Shown piece after piece: positions 1 through 6,214 of a DNA stretch of 7,744 nt; the first letter of the stretch is position 1, and the number at the start of each line of letters is the position of its first letter. The translations under genes were made by a program, and so were the position numbers. Source of the DNA: Chitinophagaceae bacterium (lineage in GTDB: Bacteria > Bacteroidota > Bacteroidia > Chitinophagales > Chitinophagaceae); contig JANXWM010000735.1 in NCBI GenBank assembly GCA_025351145.1, forward strand, positions 1 through 7,744, written 5' to 3'. Under the pieces are notes generated by a model. That model did not search any database, was not told where the DNA came from, and saw nothing but the letters and a program-made list of their open reading frames with translations.

Positions 1-56
1 CCCAGGTGCAAATTTCCTGTGGGCCTTATACCGCTTAATACCACCTCTTTGTTCAT
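1..56 (-). CDS. trpS: Tryptophanyl-tRNA synthetase, N-terminal fragment (runs off left edge)
   Basis: The minus strand from an ATG at 56 down to base 1 reads MNKEVVLSGIRPTGNLHLG without a stop. SGIRPTGNLHLG is the start of the Rossmann fold of bacterial tryptophanyl-tRNA synthetase, and HLG belongs to its HIGH-type ATP-binding signature. The enzyme is cytoplasmic and charges tRNA-Trp with tryptophan using ATP. Only 18 full codons are visible, but this class I signature so close to the N-terminus is characteristic of TrpRS; tyrosyl-tRNA synthetase has a different sequence around its HIGH motif. The start is well placed because the signature normally begins within about ten residues of the first Met. 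The gene is divergent from the TPR gene, so the gap to its right carries the control regions of both. The start codon lies in the loop of a short predicted mRNA hairpin (41-62). Confidence 0.87.
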   Translation of the reverse strand, partial: MNKEVVLSGIRPTGNLHL

Positions 57-62
57 AGGTGG
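41..62 (-). promoter_or_regulatory. Hairpin around the trpS start codon
   Basis: On the minus strand CCACCT (62-57) and AGGTGG (46-41) are perfect complements separated by a 10-base loop, ATGAACAAAG. The trpS ATG is the first three loop bases. The six-pair, GC-rich stem would hold the ribosome-binding region just upstream of the start, so it could tune translation. This is a simple pairing observation; a six-base match can arise by chance. Confidence 0.35.
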
Positions 63-76
63 CGAAGATAAAAATA

Positions 77-97
77 GTGAATGGTGAATGGTGAATA
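77..97. repeat. Heptamer tandem repeat (GTGAATG x3)
   Basis: Three consecutive 7-bp units, GTGAATG, GTGAATG and GTGAATA, lie 20 bp upstream of the trpS start. The period is the same as that of the array after the TPR gene (3547-3588), although the unit differs. No function can be read from it. Confidence 0.85.
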
Positions 98-110
98 CAG
101 TTGGGAATTT

Positions 111-326
111 TTTTGAACCGGGCAGAGTACTGCCGTGAAGCTTCTGTTGCGTCGCACTCTTGTGCGTTCAAAACAATATTCGCCTACAGGCTGCACGCCA
201 CAAGCCGCACGAAAAAAATACAATAGCTTATAGCATACAGCCTAAAGCTCATTAATATTCTTCAGTACAAGAGTGCGACGCAACAGGCGATGCTATAAAA
301 AACTATTGTTCGGCCCACCCTGCTTT
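111..326. repeat. Imperfect inverted-repeat element, copy 1
   Basis: The left arm starts near TTTTGAACCGGG (111) and contains CTGTTGCGTCGCACTCTTGT (144-163). The exact reverse complement of those 20 bases is at 267-286. The right arm continues through GGCGATGCTAT and fades out near 320-326. The roughly 100 bp between the core arms include AAAGCTCATTA (244-254), a motif also present at the centre of copy 2. Similarity outside the cores is partial, so the ends are approximate. The element sits in the divergent gap. It may be a MITE-like or REP-like unit; no transposase is visible. Confidence 0.75.
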
Positions 327-377
327 TATGTATTGTTAAACTATGTTTATTGCTTCTTAAATAAAGGTTTATAAAGT

Positions 378-386
378 TTATCCACA
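378..386 (+). promoter_or_regulatory. Exact DnaA-box consensus TTATCCACA
   Basis: The nine bases match the strong E. coli-type DnaA box exactly and lie in an AT-rich stretch 114 bp upstream of the TPR start. I found no second exact copy nearby, so this is not a replication origin. It could be a DnaA regulatory site or a chance match. Confidence 0.25.
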
Positions 387-401
387 AATAATGGAACAGT
401 C

Positions 402-432
402 TTTGCGTTGCTGGGCAAGGTTGTTACCTTTA
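402..432 (+). promoter_or_regulatory. Candidate Bacteroidota-type promoter for the TPR gene
   Basis: TTTG at 402-405 is followed after 19 bases by TACCTTTA at 425-432. The known Bacteroides consensus is a -33 TTTG and a -7 TAnnTTTG about 19-21 bp apart. The spacing fits, and the only mismatch is the last base of the -7 box. Transcription would start near 439, giving a leader of about 60 nt before the ATG at 500. Confidence 0.4.
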
Positions 433-499
433 ACGCGATTTTACGTTTTATTAAGAAAGGATAAAAAATATTTTGCAAACTTCTCCGTTTTTACCAGGT

Positions 500-3400
500 A
501 TGAATTTACATTTAAGGAAGATCAGTATCATAATATGTTTTGCTGTACTTGCAGTTGTTTCGGCACAAGCCCAGTACACAAAAGCAAACGATGACCCAGA
601 TGCAGATTTTAAACTTGCTAAAGAGCTTTATCAGAAAGAGCAGTTCAGCCTTGCCTACCCGTTATTTAAAACGCTTTATGCTGAGGCTAAAACCAACAGC
701 AGCATACCGGCTACCATACAATCTGAATCTAAATATTATTCTATCGTTTGCGGCCTTGAACTGAAAGACCAGATTGCAGAACAGGCAGCCATTGAGTATA
801 TAAATCTTGAGCACAATGAACCCCGTGTTGAAATGATGTGCTACAGGCTGGCGGAATATTATTACAACAAACTGAATTTTATTGATGCCATTACTTACTA
901 CGAAAAAACCACTTACGATAACCTGAGCAACAGTGAAATTGCTGCAATGAAATTTCACCAGGGATATGCCTATTTTACACTGCAGCGTTTCAACGAAGCC
1001 AAACCTTTATTTGATGCCATACGGCAATTACCTTCTGATGCAAATTATGCAGATGCCAACTACTACTATGGCTTTATCGCTTTCAACGAGAAAAGGTATA
1101 AAGATGCATTAGGCAGTTTTAAAATTACAGAAGATAAGCCTGCATACCAGGGCATTGTTCCATATTATATTACTGAGATATATTACTACAGCGGCGAAAA
1201 AGACAAAGCCCTTGAGTATGGCGAAAAAGCTTTGCAAAAAGGCGGTCAGTTTTACGACCTGCAAATGCGGCAGATTGTTGGGCATATTTATTTTGAAAAG
1301 AAAAATTTTTCGAAAGCTTTGCCTTATATAGAACAGTATGTAACAAAAACACAAAAGGTAAGCAGGGAAGATTTATACGAATTGTCTTATTGTTATTACC
1401 AGGCAAAGCAATATAAAAAGGCGGTGGATGGTTTTAAAGAATTGGGCGGTAAACAGGATTCTCTTGCCCAGAACAGCATGTATCTTTTAGCTGATTCATA
1501 TTTAGAGTTAGGCCAAAAGCCAAGTGCAAGAAGTGCCTTTCTTTTCTGCGCATTGAACAGCAGTAATAAGGTTCAAAAGGAAATTTCCAAATTCAATTAT
1601 GGTAAACTTTCTTATGAACTGGGTTATACTGATGTTGCTTTAAGTGAGTTGAAAGATTTTATCGGTGCATATCCAAAATCGGAATACCAAAACGAGGCAA
1701 AAGATTTATTAGTTAATGTGCTGGCCAATACCAATAATTATAAAGAAGCGCTTGACCTTGTAAATGCTTTGCCAGTTAAAAGCGAAACCGTAAAACGCAT
1801 TTATCCTAAAATATTGTATGGTCATGCGGTTGAACTGGTCAATGACCAGCAACTTGTTCAGGCAGATAATTTGCTTAACCTAGTTTACAGTGCAGATTAT
1901 AATACCAGTCAGTTACCGTATACCAATTTCTGGAAAGGTGAGATTGCATTCCGCAGCAACCAGTTCGATTCTGCTGTTTATTACCTTGGCGAGTATATGA
2001 AAAGCCCTGTTGTTTACGGGGAAGTAAATCCTGTAAATGCGAGATACAGCTTAGGTTACAGCGCTATGCGCCAGGAAGATTATACAGATGCATTGAAATA
2101 TTTTGAGCAAATAACAACCTCTGTTTCTGCTTCATCAAAACCAATTGAGCAGGATGCTTATGCAAGAAGCGCGGATTGTTATTTTATGCAGAAGAAATAC
2201 AGCAAGGCGTTGCAGATGTATGATAATTTGATCAACAATAATCTGCCTGCCGCAGATTATGCACTGTATCAAAAAGCAATCATTGCAGGTGCATCAAGCC
2301 AGTATGCACAAAAGGTTTCTTTGCTGCAGTCTATAGCTTCACGGTTCCCTTCATCCACAATTGTGCCTGATGCAAATATGGAAATCGCCAACACTTATCT
2401 TGCCAATGAACAATATGAAGCAGCATTAATTCCTTTGAATGCAGTATTGAAAAATAAAAATGCAGAAGCGTTAAAACCGCAGGCTTATTTAAAATTGGGT
2501 ATTGTTTATTTTAACCAGAACAATAACAATGAGGCACTCAATAATTTCAAGACACTTATTTCAACTTATCCCAACTCCCAGGAAAGCGATGAAGCAGTTG
2601 ATTATGTGCGCAACATTTTTGTAGAAAACCAGCATCCCGGCGACTTTGTTGCCTTTATGCGGCAGAACGGAAAAGATGTAAGTTATTCGGAAGAGGATTC
2701 GCTTACTTATGTTTCTGCAAACATTGCATACGGCAATAAATCTTACGACAATGCGCTGAATGGATTTATAGATTACCTTAAAAAATTCCCCACAGGTAAA
2801 TATTCCGTTGATGCCAATTACCAGGTAGCTGAGATATATAATAACCGTAAAGATTTTAATAATGCGCTGCAATATTATGCAACAGTTGCGGACAAAGCTC
2901 CAAATAAATATGCAGAAGCCGCAGTACTGCAGGCTGCACGTATTTTGTATTTTGAACAAAAAGAATATGCGAAAGCAGAGCAATATTTTCAACAATTAAA
3001 ATCATTGGCAGTAACTGCAGAAAATAAGCTGGAAGCCATGCGTGGCCTGCTTCGCTGCCAGTTTAAATTATCGCAGTGGGCTGATGCTGTTCCCAACGCA
3101 CAGGATCTTTTGCAGCAAAAAGGCATTGCCACAGACGATAAAATGATGGCCAATATGGTGATCGCAAAAAACTACCAGGTAAACAATCAACTGGTTGAAG
3201 CATCAGCCGCTTACAGGTCGGTGGTTGATTTGGGTAAATCAGAATATGCGGCAGAAGCAAGGTATCACATCGCCGAAACATTAATGCTGCAAAATAAATT
3301 GCCCGAAGCAGAAAAAGCTTCGTTCGATGTAATTAATAAAGCAGGCTCTTACGATTACTGGATCACCAAAGCATATATACTTTTGGGCGACGTATATTTT

Positions 3401-3544
3401 AAAGAAGATGATTACTTTAACTCAGAAGCAACATTGAAAAGTGTGGTTGATAATGCAGCTATACCTGAACTTAAAAAGGAAGCGCAGCAAAAATTAGATA
3501 TTGTTGTTGAAGAGAAAATGAAGAACAGTAAAGTGAGCCAATAG
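500..3544 (+). CDS. Large secreted tetratricopeptide-repeat (TPR) protein
   Basis: The product is predicted to be a 1014-residue exported scaffold made almost entirely of TPR-like helix pairs. Residues 1-24 form a signal peptide: N-terminal Arg-Lys, a hydrophobic core (IIICFAVLAVV) and an AQA cleavage site before Gln25. There is no lipobox, so it should be a soluble or peripheral periplasmic protein. The rest is rich in Tyr, Ala and Asn, with repeated A-x-x-x-Y/F and Y-x-x-A-L patterns. Segments of the YPxS type, as in BamD/YbgF-like TPRs, occur near residues 391 and 690, with a related KFPTGKYS near 763. No catalytic motif is visible. I chose ATG 500 because it gives a clean signal peptide; an in-frame TTG at 473 would put nine extra residues before it. 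TPR arrays usually bind other proteins, and the downstream barrel is a plausible partner. The exact family is not known to me. Confidence 0.93.
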   Translation: MNLHLRKISIIICFAVLAVVSAQAQYTKANDDPDADFKLAKELYQKEQFSLAYPLFKTLYAEAKTNSSIPATIQSESKYYSIVCGLELKDQIAEQAAIEYINLEHNEPRVEMMCYRLAEYYYNKLNFIDAITYYEKTTYDNLSNSEIAAMKFHQGYAYFTLQRFNEAKPLFDAIRQLPSDANYADANYYYGFIAFNEKRYKDALGSFKITEDKPAYQGIVPYYITEIYYYSGEKDKALEYGEKALQKGGQFYDLQMRQIVGHIYFEKKNFSKALPYIEQYVTKTQKVSREDLYELSYCYYQAKQYKKAVDGFKELGGKQDSLAQNSMYLLADSYLELGQKPSARSAFLFCALNSSNKVQKEISKFNYGKLSYELGYTDVALSELKDFIGAYPKSEYQNEAKDLLVNVLANTNNYKEALDLVNALPVKSETVKRIYPKILYGHAVELVNDQQLVQADNLLNLVYSADYNTSQLPYTNFWKGEIAFRSNQFDSAVYYLGEYMKSPVVYGEVNPVNARYSLGYSAMRQEDYTDALKYFEQITTSVSASSKPIEQDAYARSADCYFMQKKYSKALQMYDNLINNNLPAADYALYQKAIIAGASSQYAQKVSLLQSIASRFPSSTIVPDANMEIANTYLANEQYEAALIPLNAVLKNKNAEALKPQAYLKLGIVYFNQNNNNEALNNFKTLISTYPNSQESDEAVDYVRNIFVENQHPGDFVAFMRQNGKDVSYSEEDSLTYVSANIAYGNKSYDNALNGFIDYLKKFPTGKYSVDANYQVAEIYNNRKDFNNALQYYATVADKAPNKYAEAAVLQAARILYFEQKEYAKAEQYFQQLKSLAVTAENKLEAMRGLLRCQFKLSQWADAVPNAQDLLQQKGIATDDKMMANMVIAKNYQVNNQLVEASAAYRSVVDLGKSEYAAEARYHIAETLMLQNKLPEAEKASFDVINKAGSYDYWITKAYILLGDVYFKEDDYFNSEATLKSVVDNAAIPELKKEAQQKLDIVVEEKMKNSKVSQ

Positions 3545-3546
3545 AA

Positions 3547-3588
3547 GAAGTACGAAGTAAGAAGTTTGAAGTAAGAAGTACGAAGAAA
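3547..3588. repeat. Heptamer tandem repeat (GAAGTAN, six units)
   Basis: Six consecutive 7-bp units begin 3 bp after the TPR stop codon: GAAGTAC, GAAGTAA, GAAGTTT, GAAGTAA, GAAGTAC and GAAGAAA. Every unit begins GAAG. The first five read as a near-mirror series (C, A, TT, A, C). The array ends directly against inverted-repeat copy 2. Confidence 0.85.
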
Positions 3589-3590
3589 TA

Positions 3591-3760
3591 TTTTGTTACC
3601 GGCTTAGGTTCTTTGTGGCATCGTCTGTTGTGTCACTCACTTGTACGTTCAGATTATATAATGAGCTTTGAACAGCAGCCCAAAGCTCAATGGATTTCAA
3701 AGCGTTGAAGAGTGCGACGCAAGGAACGATGAACGAAGAACAAATGCTGGGTTACTAAAA
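3591..3760. repeat. Imperfect palindromic element, copy 2 (most complete)
   Basis: The left end TTTTGTTACC pairs with the right end GGTTACTAAAA. Pairing continues inward through GGTTCTTTG/CGAAGAAC and CATCG/CGATG, then a degenerate left core (3625-3644) against the exact right core GAGTGCGACGCAA (3710-3722), to the centre TGAGCTTTG (3662-3670)/CAAAGCTCA (3681-3689). The 170-bp unit could fold into one long imperfect hairpin and might act as a terminator or RNA-stability element between the TPR and barrel genes. AAATA lies directly on both sides (3586-3590 and 3761-3765), as a short target duplication would, but the sequence is simple. No coding capacity is visible. Confidence 0.75.
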
Positions 3761-3795
3761 AAATAACTACCGGGTTGTATAGAAAAAAGAAAGGA

Positions 3796-5508
3796 ATGAA
3801 AAGAACCATTTTAATAGTATTACTTTTTGCAACTGCCTGTAATGTTTTTGCACAGCAACGCAAAAAAACGAAACCGGCAAAGAAACAACCGGCAACGGCA
3901 CAGGTAAAAACTGATTCATTGCCAAACCGTACCGTTACGGTTACCTCTGCATTTCAGCCATCTTTAAAAACAACATCGAAGGTTAATTTTAGCGCCGCCA
4001 CACCTGCGCCGGATACAGCAAGGCCAAGGCTTCAGTACGATGTGCCCGCACAAAATATTACATTCAGTTACCAGTCGCCTGCATTAAAACCATTAGCCGA
4101 AAATATTGATACGCTGGTGCATTGGCAAAACAGGAGTTTTATAAAAGCAGGCTATGGAAATTATACCACGCCTTATCTTGAAGCTGCCGCATCGTTGGGC
4201 GACGGCGTAAAATCTGTGGTGAATGTGCATGGAAAATACACCTCATCAAAAAGCAGTGTACCGTTTCAGCAATTCAGTAAACTTAACCTTGATGGCATTG
4301 GAGTTTTTACTACTACGGATAACAAAAATGAATGGACAGGAAAGCTTTCTTACGATAATAATACGCAGTACCAATATGGCTTTTTGCCCGATACTTTGAA
4401 GTTTACAAAAGATGACCTGCGTCAGCGTTTCACTACTTTTGGCGGCGGTCTTGCTTTAAGAAATAAAACACAGAATGCAGCGGGCATCAGTTATAATCCC
4501 GGCCTGTCGCTAAGTATGTTCCAGGATAATCATGGCAGTACCGAAAGCAATTTTATGATTACTGCGCCCATGTCAAAATCCTTTGGAACGATCTTCGCTT
4601 TTAACCTCGGGCTTACCGCCGATATAACCACTTATAAAAGCGACAGTGCAGGAACAGTTAACAACAACCTTTATTCGCTTACGCCAGCCGTACAATTTAA
4701 AACTCCTAACTTAAAAGTTGTGGCAGGTGTTTCCCCAACATGGGATAATACAGTGTTGTCTTTTTTACCCAACATCACAGCCGAGGCAAAACTGAAAGAC
4801 GAAAAATTTATTCTGCAGGCAGGCTGGGTTGGTTATTTTAATAAAATAACATATCAATATCTGGCCTCGCTTAATCCCTGGTTGCAACAGCCAAAGAACC
4901 TGCTCAATACAAGAGTAAAAGAACAGTATGCAGGCTTTAAAGGATCGGCAGGTACACATGTTACTTATGATGCAAAAGTGAGCTACCTGCAGTTCAGCAA
5001 TCAGCCTTTGTTTGTAAACGATACCATTACCGGAAAATCTTTCCAGGTGGTAAATGAATCTGAGATGAAAGATTTGCGCATTCACGGCGAAATTGGCTAT
5101 ACCATGCAGGAAAAAATTTCGCTGCTGGCAGGTGTTACATTCAACCAGTACAGCAGCCTTAAAGACAATGCAAAAGCATGGGGCCTGCTGCCTATAGAAG
5201 TAAACGGTTCTTTGCGCTGGCAAGTACTGAAAGACTTTCTTGTAAAAAGCGATATTTATTTTTGGGATGGTGCCCAGTACCGCAACAAAACCCTCAGCGA
5301 TCAAAAGCTGAAACCCGCAGCAGACCTCAATCTTGGCGTTGAGTTTAGCGTAACACCGCAGTTGAATGCCTGGGTGCAGATGAACAATCTTTTCAATAAT
5401 AAATACCAGCGCTGGAACCAGTATCCCGTGCTTGGCTTTAATGTGCTGGCAGGTGTGGTGTATTCTTTTGGAGATATAAAGAGTAAGTTTAATTCAATAG
5501 CTAAGTAA
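3796..5508 (+). CDS. Plug-less TonB-receptor-like outer-membrane beta-barrel protein
   Basis: The 570-residue product starts with a signal peptide (MKRTILIVLLFATACNVFA, cleavage before Gln20). A basic, Lys/Gln/Pro-rich linker follows to about residue 40, then a short conserved-looking stretch (TVTVTSAFQPSLK, later QYDVPAQNITFSYQSPALKP) and, from about residue 110, alternating aromatic/polar strands typical of an outer-membrane barrel. The C-terminus has NNLFNNKYQRW followed by a last strand ending VVYSF at 558, like TonB-dependent receptors, then a 12-residue tail. The region before the barrel is too short for a full plug domain, and I see no TonB box or carboxypeptidase-like domain. A transport role is therefore unproven; it may be a structural or accessory barrel. 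ATG 3796 is preferred because AAAGGA lies just before it and the signal peptide follows; an in-frame TTG at 3775 is less likely. It lies 251 bp after the TPR gene in the same direction, so the two products may act together. Confidence 0.82.
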   Translation: MKRTILIVLLFATACNVFAQQRKKTKPAKKQPATAQVKTDSLPNRTVTVTSAFQPSLKTTSKVNFSAATPAPDTARPRLQYDVPAQNITFSYQSPALKPLAENIDTLVHWQNRSFIKAGYGNYTTPYLEAAASLGDGVKSVVNVHGKYTSSKSSVPFQQFSKLNLDGIGVFTTTDNKNEWTGKLSYDNNTQYQYGFLPDTLKFTKDDLRQRFTTFGGGLALRNKTQNAAGISYNPGLSLSMFQDNHGSTESNFMITAPMSKSFGTIFAFNLGLTADITTYKSDSAGTVNNNLYSLTPAVQFKTPNLKVVAGVSPTWDNTVLSFLPNITAEAKLKDEKFILQAGWVGYFNKITYQYLASLNPWLQQPKNLLNTRVKEQYAGFKGSAGTHVTYDAKVSYLQFSNQPLFVNDTITGKSFQVVNESEMKDLRIHGEIGYTMQEKISLLAGVTFNQYSSLKDNAKAWGLLPIEVNGSLRWQVLKDFLVKSDIYFWDGAQYRNKTLSDQKLKPAADLNLGVEFSVTPQLNAWVQMNNLFNNKYQRWNQYPVLGFNVLAGVVYSFGDIKSKFNSIAK

Positions 5509-5513
5509 AGACA

Positions 5514-5571
5514 TTTTGAACCCGGCTTAAGTATTCCATAGCATCGCCTCTTGCGTCGCACTCTTGTACTG
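5514..5571 (+). repeat. Solo left arm of the inverted-repeat family
   Basis: This 58-bp arm starts at TTTTGAACCCGGCTTA and contains the exact core TTGCGTCGCACTC (5551-5563). Bases 5538-5571 match the reverse complement of 263-296 at 33 of 34 positions. The spacing from TTTTG to the core is 35 bp here, 35 in copy 2 and 34 in copy 1, which shows the whole arm is homologous. Its nearest opposite arm is at 6293-6345, beyond the HU-like gene. Confidence 0.82.
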
Positions 5572-5581
5572 CATATCTTTG
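5550..5581 (+). promoter_or_regulatory. Candidate promoter for the HU-like gene, overlapping a repeat arm
   Basis: TATCTTTG at 5574-5581 is a perfect match to the Bacteroidota -7 consensus TAnnTTTG. CTTG at 5550-5553, 20 bases upstream, matches three of four bases of the -33 TTTG box and lies inside the repeat arm. Transcription would start near 5588, giving a leader of about 63 nt. This is the best promoter match I found in the window. Confidence 0.5.
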
Positions 5582-5650
5582 TTCAACTGTTCCGCATCTT
5601 GTTTTTTATCTGCGCAATGCTTAATGGTGTAAATGGTTTAAATAAAATTC

Positions 5651-6214
5651 ATGGATCAATACCTGCTTAAATATTTTTCAATCAACAGAAGCCTGGCGTT
5701 GCCGGGCATTGGTTTTTTTTATACAGAAACAAAACCTGCGGTGCTTGATTTTGTAAATAAAACATTGCAGGCTCCTGTAACAGAAGTTGTTTACAGTAAT
5801 GAAACAAACGATGATGGCGAAAAATTGTGTGGCTTTATTTCAAAAGAATCAGGCTTAAGTACAACAGATGCCGTGGGCCGGTTTAATCAGTATGTGCAAC
5901 AAATAAAGCAGCAGCTTGAAACCGGCGCTGTAATTGAGCTGCAGGGCATTGGTACACTTTCAAAAAAAGAAGGGAACTATTCATTTACTCCGGGTTTAAA
6001 TATCCAAAACTTCTTTCCCGGCATAATTGCAGAAAGGGTAATAAGGCAGAATGCCGAACACAATGTAAGGGTAGGGGAGGATAATAAAACCTCCACCGAA
6101 ATGCATGTATCACTTGCCCGGCAGGAAGTAAAGAAGGAGCGCTGGTGGATTGCTGCACTCGTACTTGGCGCAATTGGTATTGCCGTAATTGCCTATTATT
6201 ATCTGACTTTATAA
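5651..6214 (+). CDS. HU-CCDC81-type protein with C-terminal membrane anchor
   Basis: The 187-residue product resembles the tandem HU-like (HU-CCDC81) proteins of Bacteroidota. Residues 1-55 look like a divergent first HU fold, with LPGIGFFY as its strand motif. Residues 58-115 look like a second: two helices (ISKESGLSTTDAVGRFNQY) followed by ELQGIGTLSKK, matching the G-x-G-T-[FL] turn of HU/IHF, then NYSFTP. A polar linker leads to KKER and a hydrophobic helix at about 165-185. The positive-inside rule puts the HU part in the cytoplasm. The protein ends two or three residues after the helix, whereas many relatives continue into a periplasmic SPOR domain that binds peptidoglycan. I saw no SPOR remnant in the following bases. 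ATG 5651 has an A-rich leader without a Shine-Dalgarno site, which is normal for this phylum. Whether the domain binds DNA or protein cannot be read here. Confidence 0.82.
   Translation: MDQYLLKYFSINRSLALPGIGFFYTETKPAVLDFVNKTLQAPVTEVVYSNETNDDGEKLCGFISKESGLSTTDAVGRFNQYVQQIKQQLETGAVIELQGIGTLSKKEGNYSFTPGLNIQNFFPGIIAERVIRQNAEHNVRVGEDNKTSTEMHVSLARQEVKKERWWIAALVLGAIGIAVIAYYYLTL

Larger units (their letters stand above)
57..499. other. Intergenic region between divergent trpS and the TPR gene
   Basis: This 443-bp gap holds no gene I can support. From left to right it contains a 7-bp tandem repeat (77-97), a large imperfect inverted repeat (about 111-326), an exact DnaA-box sequence (378-386) and a promoter-like TTTG/TACCTTTA pair (402-432). 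An open frame from 391 to 594 overlaps the start of the TPR gene in another frame and looks like chance coding. I see no tRNA, riboswitch or other recognisable RNA. Confidence 0.7.

Noticed and set aside
300..499. DnaA box plus AT-rich DNA considered as a replication origin
   Set aside because: Only one exact box is visible, there is no cluster of related boxes, and dnaA, dnaN or other origin-linked genes are absent.
391..594. Open frame with ATG reading MEQSLRCWARLL, overlapping the TPR gene start
   Set aside because: It runs across the candidate promoter and the signal-peptide codons of the TPR gene in another frame, and its translation is rich in Cys, Phe and Arg without any family resemblance.
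111..3760. Repeat arms considered as a CRISPR array
   Set aside because: The copies alternate in orientation, are unevenly spaced by up to kilobases and are separated by genes, so there is no repeat-spacer periodicity.
3831..3842. Lipoprotein signal at Cys15 of the barrel protein
   Set aside because: FATAC lacks the Leu at -3 expected for a lipobox, and a good signal-peptidase I site (VFA before Gln20) follows; a barrel would also not need a lipid anchor.
4765..5304. Long minus-strand open frame of 179 codons inside the barrel gene
   Set aside because: It is antisense to a well-supported coding region and is Cys/Phe/Ile-rich, as expected for the reverse of this codon usage. The same applies to the minus-strand frame at 2561-2995 inside the TPR gene.
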